DNA of 64,000 nt from positions 1,984,001 to 2,048,000 of the forward strand of contig JBLDXI010000019.1 in assembly GCA_047495785.1 (NCBI GenBank). Direction: 5' to 3'. The notes under the pieces are model-generated. The model was not told where the DNA came from. It saw only the letters and a program-made list of their open reading frames with translations, and ran no database searches. The first letter of the stretch is position 1. Each line of letters begins with the position of its first letter. Of the stretch, positions 10,738 to 23,082 are shown in pieces. A program made the translations under genes and the position numbers. Source of the DNA: Lepidodermella squamata. Taxonomy: Eukaryota; Gastrotricha.

Positions 10738-12106
10738 CTAATCATTCGCCATCATCGAGAATAAAAAGTAAGCATCCGTCGCTATTCCGATAGCAATCAT
10801 CGCTGCTGCGAAAATCAAATCGGCCTGCCTGCCTCGGCTAAGAGTCGAAAGCGCTCGATATTTGACTGGGATGAGATCCTGAGTTGAAATAACAGACTCC
10901 TTCCGGCCTAAAGGTTCACTCTCAGTCACGCAGCACGCAGCGAAAACGATCAATTCATAGAATGTCAGGACCAATCCAGACACAAATTTGAATACCACCA
11001 TGTTGATCAAATGAACACTTTCCGAAGTCTTAGGAATCTGGTTTAGGACCATCGATAGAGTGAAGGAGAAAGCAAGGACCAAAGTGACGCCAAATGAAGC
11101 TCTATCCGGAACATCTGGTGGCATGATCAAAGCTGCGATTTGCATAACGTACAGGGATATCGTTGGCAGGAACACGTTTGCGATGAAATATTCATATCTC
11201 CGCTTAAAAGTTAGCATGAAAATCATTCGAGACAACGGCGCATCTCCATTCTGAGTTGAATTTTCAACCCTATAGGACAGTTCTTCGGCCTTATAGATCC
11301 AAATATCAGTTTCGCCGAGGAACGACTTCTGTGCCGATTCGTCGACTATGAATAGGTCAATCTGATAGCGGACGAAGTAGATATTTTCGTCAGAGTCGAA
11401 AATCAGTGAGCAGCGAAGGGTGTCAAATGGAAATTTTTTGAATAAAAAACTGTCGCAAACAGCGTCGAATCGACCAGTCGCAAAAATGACAGATTGACCA
11501 TACAATGCGTAGAGATAAATCAAATTATTCCACTGCCTGTAAGATGAAACCATCAATAGAGTTGTAGAGGGATATTTTATTCAACTTACTTGTCAAAAGG
11601 TTTAGGGTCGGATAAAGCGTTCATAAGGGCTATGCTCGGTTTCCAGATGCCACCGCTGGGCATGATAATCATAGTCTTATCCATCAAAGCTAGTTCGTCT
11701 TCGCTCTCGCATATTTCTGAATCTGGGAAAAGTATGGTGCAGTTCGGAACTGGGCACGGATAATCCCATTGCATTAGCATGATACCCCACAGAGATAGAC
11801 TGGAAAATAAAAAATGATATTCCAAACGCAAAACATGTCTTATGCGCACCTTTGCTGCAAATCATCGATTTCTATCATTCGGAACAGGGTGAAATTCGTT
11901 AAAACTTTCACAGGTTGCGCGAAGTCTGATTTCATTAGGGAATCCATTGGCAAACTTTCGGAAAGTATGTCCGGGCATATTTCTAGATATCTCTGGAGCA
12001 CTTCAGACGAAACTGGTGATGGATAAAGATTGGGCACATCCACTGTGACCCCGGCAGATGACCCGCCGACTAAGACTGTTAAGAAAACAATTAATTCAGT
12101 AAGCAT
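10738..12106 (-). CDS. Cys-loop ligand-gated ion channel, LGC type (LGIC-2)
   Basis: Exons 12106-11850, 11799-11590 and 11536-10738 encode 421 residues. The ATG at 12106 starts a good signal peptide (MLTELIVFLTVLVGGSSA); a longer in-frame start exists but would bury it. The extracellular domain shows CPD, PCPVPNC and the Cys-loop CDSFLFKKFPFDTLRC with 14 intervening residues. The position of the usual loop-B Trp holds an acidic stretch (FDSDENI). M2 is PDRASFGVTLVLAF with Asp at -1' and Leu at 9'. The M3-M4 linker (about 35 residues) is the longest of the seven and contains CC and a Ser-rich stretch. The gene ends 85 bp from LGIC-1 and begins 124 bp past the gustatory-receptor-like gene. Confidence 0.88.
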
Positions 12107-12229
12107 TCTTTTTGACCAAAGAGTTTGGGAAAATATTTTATTTTGAAAAACAATGCCGGATGTTTGATGATTAGAATTGCTCGAAAAATTAAGCCGTCTG
12201 GATTGAGTAAACAAATGGTTTTAGATTTT

Positions 12230-14022
12230 TTAATTGATAGTGCTGTTAGGTGGATTTGTTGCTCCGGAAATGAATCGACTACCTCTGGGCCCGAATAATG
12301 GCAAGCCAGAGAGGATTTGAACGAGTGGAGGCGTAGTAGCTTCAGGCTCCGGGTGATGGTGATGTTCCTCGTTTATCGCTTCATGTAATGCCGCAGTGGA
12401 ATAATCGATCAGAACGATGAAGTAAGTGCACATGGCTCCGAAGAGCTGCGAGAAAAAAGAGAATAATAAATTGGATTTCAAAATGATTAGCAGGACGCAC
12501 TATGATCGCAGTTTGCCGACGTAGGGGCAATAACCCGACTAGAGTTAAAGCGACTTGCTCTCCTGATAGCTGATTCAGCAATACCAATAGCTTTGAAAAA
12601 AATGAATACAATTATTGACTGAAATTGCTAGCATATAAATCAAACCTCTGTAGCTCCGAGAGGATTGGTCGGTAGCATACGAGCTGATACACGGTGTAAA
12701 CTGCGGATCACCGATAAAGAGGCAACATTTAGATACGCTGATGCTACGACGTGTACAAAAAGTAGATGAAACGAAGACAGTACCCAGACCATCCAAGTCA
12801 TACGGCCGAACAGGGTATCGCTGCCTAGAATGATATGATGCGCGAGAATTAGCATGCCAAAGAAGCCGTGAACCATCGACATGCATATCGGAACTCGTGC
12901 CAATCGATCCGTTATTTTGACAGACTTCAACAGCCGAAAGTAGATACGACGAATCATTGATAAGTCGACTTTCGACAAAACCGAGCGGTATGGATTCTTA
13001 ACCCCGGCGTAGATCGATGAGCTGAAGTCGTCCAAGGAATCAGTTTCCGCGAATTCATCCAAATAGTGAGGCCTGTGATCTTTCTCGCTTGTTGTTGCAA
13101 TAGGCTCGTAAACACTATCGTCTGATTCGTCTTCGCTGAATGCTTCTTTGATCTTTTTCTTGGGAATCCGCGAAGTTTCTTGAGGGCACATTTCGCTGAT
13201 TAAACGTCGCAGCTCCAGGAATTGCTTCCCTTGAACTACTGCGAGACAACTTATCAAAGCACTCGCGAAAAACACCCCACTATCATTGATAGCCTGGAGG
13301 AAGGTGCCGCATAATGCAACAGCTTGCGGCCACGCCATGTATCCCTCGTATTCTGGCGTGTGAAAGGGGGTTGCGAACACACCGAACTGCTCCGGGTATA
13401 TCAGCATCAGCACAGTGATAGCACAAACTGCAATGGCTAGAATGATCCAAGAACAAACGACAAAAGTGACGAGCCAAACTCTAGTCCTAGCTGTTTTTTG
13501 CCTTGCCATAGATGTATCTTCGCCTTCTCGAGTAGTCGGCCCATTTCCGCTGATGTTTATGAAGGCGGTTCCTAGTACCAGGTCGTTTGAATTGAGACGA
13601 TCAACTAAAGCTTGCCATTTCGAGCTGCCAAACCAGCAAGCCACTACGACACTCGTTCGTAAAATTGCCCCGACGAAGTAGTACATACAAATAGCGGTTA
13701 TGTAAGTTAAATCTGTGACGAGACCCACCGGGGCGAGTTGGTAGAGAGTGGCGAATCGGAAGGCGTTCATCCAAGATAAGGCCATCATTACCGCCGAGTA
13801 AGTGATGGCCAACATAATCCAAAAACATCGATATCCATCCATCATCACGTTCCTTGGCAGTGAAATAGCATTTCCGTTGATTGACATGCGATCCTCCGAG
13901 CCTTCTGGGTCATCGACGGCATTGCTGAATGTGTATAGTGCGGAGAAAGATGGCGGGAATAGGCCCCAGATTTTCAAGGATACAAGCAGCAAGTTGACGG
14001 ATTTATCCTTGGGTGCATTCAT
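12230..14022 (-). CDS. Gustatory-receptor-like 7TM protein (LITE-1/GUR type)
   Basis: Exons 14022-12646, 12590-12501 and 12445-12230 (introns 55 bp each, phase 0) encode about 560 residues. Several membrane segments are evident and there is a large charged loop at about residues 270-350 rich in Asp/Ser. The last two exons carry the C-terminal signature of invertebrate gustatory receptors: a GLLPLRRQ stretch before the final membrane segment and TYFIVLIDYS, a variant of the TYhhhhhQF motif. The C terminus has a histidine run. In C. elegans this family includes LITE-1 and GUR-3, which respond to UV light and hydrogen peroxide; whether this copy does so is unknown. Gustatory receptors have inverted topology and form ion channels. 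It lies inside the channel cluster on the same strand. Confidence 0.7.
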
Positions 14023-14689
14023 TTTTTATGATGAGAAATAAATACTGAACAAATTTTGGCAGCGATGGGGATTATCGGCAAAAAAAGCGACGGCGCGTGA
14101 CTCTGGGAATTGAGTGATCCTAATCTGTAGACAAAGGGACTCATTGTGTCCGGTGCTTTTCCTAACAATGCCTAGTAAATTATACTTTGCGGCGGGTAGT
14201 ATATACCTAACAAATAAGGCAACGCGATAGGTTTAGATCACGTTGAGCTGGATGTTTAGGATTTTGAGTACGTGTGAAGAGAATATCCTAGGCAGTAGGC
14301 AGATCATTGAGACTTTAACCTGGGAATTCGGTGCGATTGATTAAATAAAGCAAACACCCCTTGATTTTGGACTGTAGCATTGGAACGGAAAAGATTTCAG
14401 CATTAGCTTGGTTCTGCTATCGATCAGAGTCATTGTTGGTTTTAAAATGCACTCGTCTGCTGTGTAAATAATATCTCAATTTCAATGCTATTTCTGTGGA
14501 ACAAATTTTTCACGACAGGTCACATTTTATTTTGAAATTATCAGACTTAAAACAACAAAAATACAGATATAAAAGTTCAGCATGCCAAAAAGTATAGGAA
14601 AGGTGCCCTCAGACTAAAGAAAATTATCATTGCTTCACTACAGCTGGACCAATTAAGTCTGTAATTTAAATTCGAAATTGCTGCGATTT
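14023..14689. other. Spacer, nothing recognised
   Basis: A 667-bp interval upstream of the gustatory-receptor-like gene and downstream of LGIC-3. No repeat or exon was recognised. Confidence 0.5.
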
Positions 14690-15983
14690 TTAGTCGTCAC
14701 TCGTCATTCTCACGAAGTAGTAAGCATCAATTATGATACTAATCAGTATCACACATCCACCAAAGGCGACATCGGCGATTCGAACCGGTGCGAGGTCTCG
14801 CTTCCGCTCAATGAAATGGGCTGAGACAGCAAAAGTCACCAACTCATAGAAGCTCAGTACCAGACCCATAGTAAATTTGAAGGTAACGACGTTAACCAAA
14901 TAGACCTCCTCAGATGTTTTCGGTATATTCTCGAAAACAAGTGAGAGAATTACGGAAAAGGCTAAAACCAGCGTGACTCCAATGCTGGCCCGATCCGGAA
15001 CATCGGGTGTCATGATCAAGGCCGAGATCTGGAGGCAATACAATGAGATCACCGGAAGGAAGATGTTGGCTCCGAAATAATAAGGCCGGCGCTTGAAGGT
15101 GATTGGGAAATTCATGCGATTAACAGTAATGTTACCGCTAATTATTATGTCAGTAATTTCGGCTGGGCCTACACTTACGAACTTCCATATATCAGTATCG
15201 CCCATAAAAGTGCTTTTAGTTGATTGATCAACATCGAAGAATGTGACGTTATATTTGACAAGCCCACTGCTGACGTCGCTTACAACAATAATTGTGCATT
15301 CAAGCGTATCGAAAGGAAATTTTTTAAAGGAAAATTGATCGCATGCCGTGACTAGACGAGTACTTTCGAATGCGTTGAAGTTTTTTCCGCCTTGTAAGAA
15401 GGGGTATATCCACATTATCAGCTGCTGCGGCTGCCTACAAATAAGATACAAATACGAATTATTTTTACTCCACAAAGTTACTTCAAGAATGGCTTCGGAA
15501 TTTCGAAGTAATTGGCATGAGTGAAAGATGGGTACCATCCAGCATTCACTGGCCTGAATATGATGGACTCATAGATCAGTCCAGTGTCGGTTAGGATCTT
15601 GCAGAGTGTCTCATTTTGGTACAGGTCAACACAACTTGGAGTTGGACACGTTGTCGACCAAGAAAATGTCATTGAAGCCACAAGCGACATGCTTGAATAG
15701 ATCAATTGAAAATGTTGAACAACGAAGTACCAAGTTACCTTTGTGCGAGATCATCTATCCCAACGAATCGAAAGAGGACTAAGTCGACAAATATTTCAAT
15801 TGGTTGCAGTTTCTTAGTCAGCCAGACGTTTGGTAGCGATGAAGAAGTCGACTCTGGGCAGTAGCGCTGGTAAGCCTCTTCCAATAAAGGAATCTGGAGG
15901 CTGCCAGTGTCCTGCGATCTGCATAAAGCTGCGACACAGATGGCTACGTAAAAAAGAGTTGCAGTTCTTGAGACGAGCCCCAT
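14690..15983 (-). CDS. Cys-loop ligand-gated ion channel, LGC type (LGIC-3)
   Basis: Exons 15983-15739, 15691-15482 and 15434-14690 encode 399 residues. The ATG at 15983 starts a signal peptide (GLVSRTATLFYVAICVAALC). The ECD has YCPES, TCPTPSC and the Cys-loop CDQFSFKKFPFDTLEC (x14). M2 reads PDRASIGVTLVLAFSV, and the M3-M4 linker is about 20 residues. The last 130 residues (M1 to the end) are nearly identical to LGIC-5, whereas the preceding extracellular segment differs at many sites. LGIC-3 and LGIC-5 therefore share recent sequence exchange or duplication. Channel function at the cell surface is expected from the family; ligand unknown. Confidence 0.88.
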
Positions 15984-16942
15984 ATCGTTCGACTGTGAGC
16001 GAAAATGTTCCAAACTGAATGCTGACAGAAAGTTGATGGTGTGTTATTTTAATTTTTAAAAAGCAATAGCCTGATGAAGAGATTCCTATGAACTCTGTAG
16101 CTTGTAGACTGATCGAAAAGTCCAGAAAAGTCAAATATCTGGATTTTTCTTATATCCGGTAACGAATAACGCGTGGTGCTAATGAAAAATTCGGTGTTGT
16201 TTACATTTCTCGCCATTTTCAGCGCAAGAACAATGGTTATCAGATGTTGGAGCAGGGAATCAAAATCGAAGCAGCCAACAAACGACAAACATTAAATTAA
16301 TCCAAGTATCTAAGAACCAGAAATGCAATAAGAACATTTCGGCTGAAGACTTTGAGTCCCGCTGGTGTACATACTCAACAGCGATTTCGACAGTCGAAAG
16401 ATCCAAAGGGGAAGAACAAATAATAGTGAGGGCCTAAGTATAGATATAGTACTCTAGAGGAACCTACATAGTAAACATAGTAATTTTGCATAATAACACT
16501 TAAGTTGGAGTATTCAAAAGACGCGATCGAAGCGAGATAGGCCGAACGTAGCGAGAAGGCAGTGTGCTATCGAACTTGAATAGCGAGAAAAACTATTGAC
16601 AACTGTGTTGCGACCGTCGAACGCCCTATCGTCCGATTATTTCGGTAGAGCAAAGCTAGATTGATAATGTTTACTGCAAGGTCAACACCTTGCCATCACG
16701 AGAAAAGCGCTCTCAATTTCTATTCCAGAATCAAATAGAAAATGCATTTTTGGAAATCATCAAAATAATTGAAATCCCTGCTTGGATGAGTTGTAGCGAA
16801 TGATTCTCAAACATTCGCTCATGTTGTTATGCTTCAGACAAAGAAACCGGCTGAGAAACTCCGAAAATTGTGCATTTAGCATCGCGCAAAGCGGTTCAGC
16901 GGTTCAGGATAACCAGATTGCAAATGTTGCTTTTTTGTAGTA
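15984..16942. other. Spacer between LGIC-3 start and a transposon
   Basis: A 959-bp stretch that should include the LGIC-3 promoter. No exon is recognised. Confidence 0.4.
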
Positions 16943-18351
16943 CCGTATTTGCCTGAAAATAAGCCCAGTCTCAAACACAAGCCCATGGGCTTCTATAACG
17001 GGGTGGGCCTTAATTTCGGTACCAAAATCGAAATCAAAACCTGAGGCGATATATTGACATTAATGCATTAAATATTGAATCATTTTGAACTTATTTTCAA
17101 TAAATTCCACTGAAATTAATTTAAATGTATTAAAATGGGGCGATTTTCACATCCAACGCTCTCTCTCTCCTCGTGTTCTCTCAAGCTCAGAGACTCATGT
17201 GGTACTTGGGAGATGTGTTACCGTTTTACAAACCGTTTTACATGCCGCCTGATATCATTTGACGTATTCCAATGTGATTTTATCCTGCTAGCGATGGGCT
17301 GCGGTCCGTTTAAATGACGAATGAAGATGTTTGAATTGAATCAAGTTCATTTTCCGAATATTTTCTGCCAAAACCGAAAAGTACTTATAGTGCGTTCACA
17401 AACTACTTCGGAGAGGCGTCCGAAGTTTTCGGCCACCGAAGTTTCGTAACAGGCCTCAGAAGTTGCGTAATCGCTGCCCGAAGTTTAGATTTTCGTTCAC
17501 AAACGCGCGCACTTCGGCCAGCGCGGCCGAAGTTTTAACAATAGTCGGTGCGCACGCACCGAACAAAGGACGCCATCGATAATGAAAATTATAATTGAAA
17601 ACAAAATAACCGATCTTTTCGCGACCCCGCCGTTTTCTTTAAGATCGAGATCTTCAGGCCACTGCAAAAAACTGATCTTTGCGTAAATACGTGATTTTCA
17701 TGAATGAGATTTTTTGCTGGTCGCAGAAGAAAAATCACGATCGCTGCTAATGAGGTTATTTTTAGCCAAAACGACCTTTAAAAAAAACTATTAAAAAAAC
17801 ACAGAAATCAGGCATCTAAATCGAAGCGCCGCGTCCTGGTACGTCTCATGGAAAAAGTGGTTTTGATGAGAATGCGCGAGAATATTTTAGCAAATATTTT
17901 TTTTTATAGCGAATCTGGTGAACTGAGCGCTGAAATTTAGCTTCTTTTTATCCTCATCAGAAGGCGCGTCTCACTATGCAAACAATTCGGAGAATTAAGG
18001 TAAAATGGAAAAAATTGCATTGACCCTGAGCATATATAAGAGCCATACCCGCGCGTGGTGTGTGAGCGCGCGGCCAAACTTCGGCCGCGAACAGTAGAAA
18101 CTTCGGTCGTCACGCTGCGCGCGCGCGTAGAAAAGCCACTGATGAGGCCGCCGAAGTTTTGCTATTTCTCTCCGAAGTTTCTACTTCGCTCTCCGAAGCG
18201 GTCGGTCTCCGAAGTAGTTTGTGAACGCACTATTAGCTATAGGCCCGGGGCCATATTAGAAGCCCGGGCTTCTAAATTTATTTTGCTGAAAACGCGTAAA
18301 TTTTGAAATAGTACTCGAATATAAGTCGGGCTTATTTTCAGGCAAATACGG
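16943..18351. mobile_element. DNA transposon remnant with TIRs, interrupted by a second element
   Basis: The ends are inverted copies: CCGTATTTGCCTGAAAATAA on the left and its complement on the right, each flanked by TA (16941-16942 and 18352-18353). A TA target duplication fits Tc1/mariner-pogo type elements. Without the inserted element it would be about 560 bp. It also carries internal GGGCTT/AAGCCC repeats and has no transposase frame, so it is a non-autonomous copy. Confidence 0.75.
17388..18232. mobile_element. Inner TIR element, inserted into the outer transposon
   Basis: An 845-bp element has inverted ends beginning TAGTGCGTTCACAAACTAC, extending about 27 bp, and a TTA duplication on both sides (17385-17387, 18233-18235). 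The 3-bp TTA target site fits PIF/Harbinger-type insertion. Subterminal regions repeat CCGAAGTTT in both orientations many times. No transposase is present, so it is a MITE-like element younger than the one it interrupts. Confidence 0.8.
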
Positions 18352-18697
18352 TAATATGGATTTTTATTTTCGTGAATCACTCTTCCTCTGTGATTTTTCG
18401 CATTTTTTAGGACTTCAGGAGTATTTACCCACGTATAACGGAGAGGGTAAAAGCTTCCTCTCGATTACTATGTAAAAGAGAGTTTTTGAATTGAAGGGAG
18501 GGGTTTTCGGACCGTTTGAAATAAATGTGGAAAAACCTCATCTTCTGGTATATGCTGTATATTCTATCTGTGGGTGATTCAGAAGAACCCTCATTCAGAT
18601 TGACGTCCCTATAAAATCCTCATTGGGAAGGTCATTAGATCGATTTCATTAACGTTGAAATTTTTTCAGATTGTTCTTTGAATTATCAGCATTGAAT

Positions 18698-20018
18698 TCA
18701 TGCAAGGATCAAAGCGAAGTAGTAGGAGTCAACAGCCACACTAATTACTATAGACAGGAATGCAACAATAGCGTCAGCATATCGCACATAATTAATAGGC
18801 AGCTTCCTATCGAGTAGCTCCACCGAGATGGCGAAGGTAATGAGCTCGTAAAAATTTAAAACTACCCCGAACGAAAATTTGAAAGTCACAATTTCAACCA
18901 AATAAACAGTTTCAGATGTTTTCGGAATGTTTTCGAAGACAAGTCCAAGGATTACCGAAAAGGCTAGTACAAGAGTGACACCGTAACTAGTTCGCTCAGA
19001 GATATCAGGAGGCATGATCAGAGCTGATAATTGAAGAATGTACAGGGTGATGATGGGAAGAATAATCGTCGCGGCGTAGTAGTCGGGCCTGCGTCTGAAA
19101 ACCACTGTGAAAACGAGCCTAGTTAGGGTGACATCCACAGTCTGCACCGCCTCAACAACTTGGCCCGGTTTGCTGCCTTCGAATGCCCAAATGTCAGTCT
19201 CGTCCATAAAAAACTCGCGAGAAGCAATCTCGACTTCAAATCCGGTTATATTATATCTCACCGACAATATTGAGTCGTCAGCTTCGAAAATCATGGAACA
19301 TTCAAGACGATCAAACGGGAAAGTTTTGAAGGAAAAGTTGCTGCATGAAGAATCAACTCGAACAACGATGAACAGAAGGATGCTTGGATCAAAGAATGGC
19401 CATAATGTCATAATAGATCTGGGATACCTAGAATAATTTACAAATATTCAAAAGAACTAATGGTAATTATATGTTTCACATTTCTAAAGGCCTTGCATTC
19501 TGCATTGCGTTCATGTGGCTCAAACGAGGAATCCATGAATTGCTGACTTGCTTTGAAATTACCAGATCAGTCAAGAAATTGCTACGCTGCCAATGACTAC
19601 ACCGTGTTTCATTTTCTCCTAACAATAGTTGGCACGACGGTATCGTGCAAGGCGCACTCCAGTAGAAATAGGCTCCTACTAAGAGGGACATACTAAATGA
19701 CAAGCAAAAGCAATTTTTAAGCAATAAAAACATAAACAAATAAAGCAACCTCTGTTCAATATCGTTGATTTCTATCATTCGATTCAGGGTCATGTTAACA
19801 CTGACAGTCATCGTGGTGTTCCACTTCAGGATCCAGTCCATTGGCAGATTCGGGGACCACGCCTCCGGGCAGTATTCGAAATACTTTTGCTCGAAAGCTA
19901 TCGCCCGTGGTACCTGGCTAGGTGGCAACGTCTCAAAATCGTGCGTGACAGTGGAATCAATTTTAAAAGCCAAAACTGTGATAAATGTCGTCAGCAACAT
20001 GACCATTTTCCCAAGCAT
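18698..20018 (-). CDS. Cys-loop ligand-gated ion channel, LGC type (LGIC-4)
   Basis: Exons 20018-19750, 19692-19480 and 19427-18698 encode 403 residues. The ATG at 20018 begins MLGKMVMLLTTFITVLAF, a plausible signal peptide; the frame stays open about 170 bp further upstream, but without a better start. The ECD shows YCPEAW, PCTIPSC and the Cys-loop CSNFSFKTFPFDRLEC (x14), followed by an acidic stretch where loop-B Trp would be. M2 reads SERTSYGVTLVLAF, so -1' is Glu and -2' Ser. The protein ends shortly after M4. It resembles LGIC-6 in the exon 3 start (WPF...P) and the C-terminal end, which pairs it with LGIC-6 as LGIC-3 pairs with LGIC-5. Confidence 0.87.
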
Positions 20019-20896
20019 GATCAATACGTAGTTGCGATTCGATGTGTCAGACGACTTTGCATTGAATAGCGAAACAAGTATATTGCCGAGGTTTCCTGTA
20101 ACTAAACCGGAGGTATGGGTAAATACCGCGTGCGATTTTATCACAGCGAGTAAAACATGACTAACCTTCGAAAATCGAAATACGCGATTCAATCATCTCA
20201 ACAAATAAACAAATGTTTCGGATAAAATTATGGACTCAGCAATTTGATTTTTTCTAGGATCGACTCTCATTTTCAGTATCAAATCATTTATGGCTAGAAA
20301 TTTGTTACACCCACGATATTGTTACAATCAGGTCTCGAACCCAAAAGTAGAAAGACGTCAACTATGCGGAATCTTTTTGAAATGGCATTTATTTTGTTGT
20401 TAGTTGCGGAAAAACCGTAAAATTAGGATTGTGTTCAGTGAAAAGTTGCCGCCAGCAAATTATAAGTCATTTCTGGGCAAAATTTCCATTAGGCATCTTC
20501 TAGCACAGGAATTTTCGGCTTGCATGGACGAGGATCCAGCTGCACAGCTACAGAGATAAAATGTGTGAATTAATCGCTGCCCAGTCACAATTTTTCAGTT
20601 TGAAAGTGGCGAAAGTTAGTAGCAGGATGTGTCTATGCGGAGGATGGCGTCTATGTTGGTTTGTAATGCTTGGCAAAACAATATCTCTAACGAACACATT
20701 TTTCATGACAAATCAAATTGTATTATAAAATTAGTAGAATTTTGAACAGCTTAATTACAGGAAATACAGGAAAAAGTCTCAGAACGCCATAGAAACATGG
20801 GAAAAAATGTGCCATCAGCGTAGAGAAACTTATCCTTATAACAAAAATCACTGCACGAATTGGGTCACTTAGTAAAACTCGAAATTGCTGTTACCT
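20019..20896. other. Spacer, nothing recognised
   Basis: An 878-bp interval upstream of LGIC-4 and downstream of LGIC-5. It should hold the LGIC-4 promoter. No repeat was recognised by eye. Confidence 0.4.
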
Positions 20897-22218
20897 TCAG
20901 GCGTCACTTGTCATTCTCACGAAGTAGTAAGCATCAATTATAATGCTAATCAGTATCACACATCCACCAAAGGCGACATCAGCGATTCGAACCGGTGCGA
21001 GGTCTCGCTTCCGCTCAATGAAATATGCCGAGACTGCAAAAGTCACCAACTCATAGAAGCTCAGTACCAGGCCCATAGTAAATTTGAAAGTAACCACGTT
21101 AACCAAATAGACTTCCTCTGAGGTTTTCGGGATATTCTCGAAAACAAGTGAGAGAATTACGGAAAAGGCTAAAACCAGCGTGACTCCAATGCTGGCCCGA
21201 TCCGGAACATCGGGTGTCATGATCAAGGCCGAGATCTGGAGGCAATACAATGAGATCACCGGAAGGAAGATGTTGGCTCCGAAATAATAAGGCCGGCGCT
21301 TGAAGGTGATCGGGAATTTCATTTGAGCAGTAGTAAAGTCACCGCTTAAATTTATGTCAACGATCTCGGCCGAGCCTAGACTAACAAGCTTCCATATTTC
21401 AGTATCTCCCATAAAATCGAGTTTAGCTGATTGATCAATATCGTAGTATGTGATATTGTATTTGACAAGTTCACTGGTGACGTCGCCTACAACAATAATT
21501 GTGCATTCAAGCGTATCGAAAGGAAATTTTTTGAACGATTGATCGCATGCCGTGTCGAGACGGGTCGTTTCGAATGCGTTGAAGTTTTTTCCGCCTTGTA
21601 AGAAGGGGTATATCCACATAATCTGATGCTGTGGCTGCCTGAAATTGCAAATAAGCAAATACAGATACGAGTTGTTTTCACTCCCCGTTATGTTACTTCA
21701 AGAATGGCTTCGGATTTTCGAAGTAGTTGGCATGCGTGACCGTAGGATACCATCCCGCATTCACAGGTCTGAATATGATAGCATGTTTGATAAGTCCCTT
21801 GTCTCTCAAGATCTTGCAGAGTGTCTCATTTTGGTACAGGTCAACACAACTTGGAGTTGGACACGTTGTCGACCAAGAAAATGTCATTGAAGCCACAAGC
21901 GACATGCTTGAATAGATCAATTGTAAATGTTCAATATAATCAAGCACCATATTATACATGCTCAAGAAGTTACCTTTGTGCGAGATCATCTATTTCCACA
22001 AATCGAAAGAGAATAAAATCGACGGTAATTTCAATGGGTTGCAGTTTGTTAGTCAGCCAGACGTTTGGTAGAGATGAAGAAGTCGACTCTGGGCAGTAGC
22101 GCTCGTAAGCCTCTTCCAACAAAGGATTCTTAAGGCCGCCCGTGGCCTGCGATCTGCATAAAGCTACGACGCAGATGGCTACATAGGAAAGAGTTGCAGT
22201 TCCTGAGATGAACCCCAT
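20897..22218 (-). CDS. Cys-loop ligand-gated ion channel, LGC type (LGIC-5)
   Basis: Exons 22218-21974, 21906-21697 and 21638-20897 encode 398 residues, starting with a signal peptide (MGFISGTATLSYVAICVVALC). It is a close copy of LGIC-3: exon 2 and the whole M1-M4 region are almost identical. The Cys-loop reads CDQSFKKFPFDTLEC, one residue shorter than in LGIC-3 because of a 3-bp deletion, so it has 13 intervening residues, the classical number. M2 is PDRASIGVTLVLAFSV. The extracellular stretch between the Cys-loop and M1 differs from LGIC-3 at many positions, so the ligand-binding half has diverged faster than the pore half. Confidence 0.88.
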
Positions 22219-22547
22219 GTCAATTGTCTGTTAGCAAACAATGCTTTATGTACTGAATGCAGCCATGTGAAGAGAATTGTGATGCGTATTTTGTGAGTTT
22301 TTATTTTACACAAGCATTATTCTGACGTTTGGGAGTCCCATGAACGTCATAGCGTGGAGAATAATCGAAAAGTACAATATCTGGATGTTTTTTACATCCG
22401 GCTACCAATATTTTCTAGTGAACAAATCGTCGTTGTTTACATTTCTCGCTGTTTCCATACCATAGTACTTCAATGCCCTTCGTGTTCATTAAGCGTGTTC
22501 ATCGTGTTCAGCGTCCTAAATTAGGAAAGATAGCGCTAGAGAAGGTT

Positions 22548-22620
22548 GGTTCGCTGGCTCAATGGTTCAGCTCGCTCTTCCCGGTCAGGAGATCCCGAGT
22601 TCGAATCTGAGTGGACCCAT
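22548..22620 (+). repeat. Degenerate tRNA-like element with Pol III A and B boxes
   Basis: TGGCTCAATGG matches the A-box pattern exactly and GTTCGAATC matches the B box, at tRNA-like spacing. The acceptor, anticodon and T stems pair poorly, so this is not a functional tRNA. It is either a tRNA pseudogene or the head of a SINE. Confidence 0.4.
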
Positions 22621-22818
22621 TCTTTTCTGCGCTTTTCTTGTACACTCTTCTGTCATACGAAAACTCTCCTTCAGGCTCTAATTAGAGTTCCGGCAGTATA
22701 TCTGTTCATCACTAATTTTAGACAAGGGTGAAAATAACTGCGAGCTAACTATGCATTTTCAACAAATCACTAAGAATATTGGACAAGTAGTTGTTATCAA
22801 AAGTTATTCATTTACTTC

Positions 22819-22919
22819 TGTTTCAAGGTGACGGGTGACAAGTAAAAAAGCGGCTTTTATACGTGAATGGAGAGGCAAAAACAAATGACTTTTTACTTGT
22901 CACTTATCACCTTGAAACA
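22819..22919. repeat. About 100-bp inverted-repeat hairpin
   Basis: TGTTTCAAGGTGACGGGTGA near the left end pairs with a near-perfect complement ending at 22919, continuing through the next 12 or so bases (CAAGTAAAAAAG / CTTTTTACTTG). The loop is about 40 bp. A MITE-like origin is likely; no clear target duplication was found. Confidence 0.5.
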
Positions 22920-23082
22920 AGCTTAAATCTGAGTTATCAACGACGATACTAAGTAAATGACAAAAAGAAAATGATTTCGAAACCTTGACAACAAATAATC
23001 TGTAAAACCGTGGCACTATACAGTGCTGTGCCTGAGCCTCATTCAACAAAGCAGAATAATTATGTATTGGTATTGGTCTCAG

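Larger units (their letters stand above)
22219..23082. other. Spacer with tRNA-like element and hairpin
   Basis: The 864 bp between LGIC-5 and LGIC-6 contain no exon that I can support. Two repeat-like elements in it are listed separately. Confidence 0.4.

Noticed and set aside
17135-17317. Possible transposase fragment inside the nested elements
   Set aside because: The 60-codon frame shows no DDE or zinc-finger motif.
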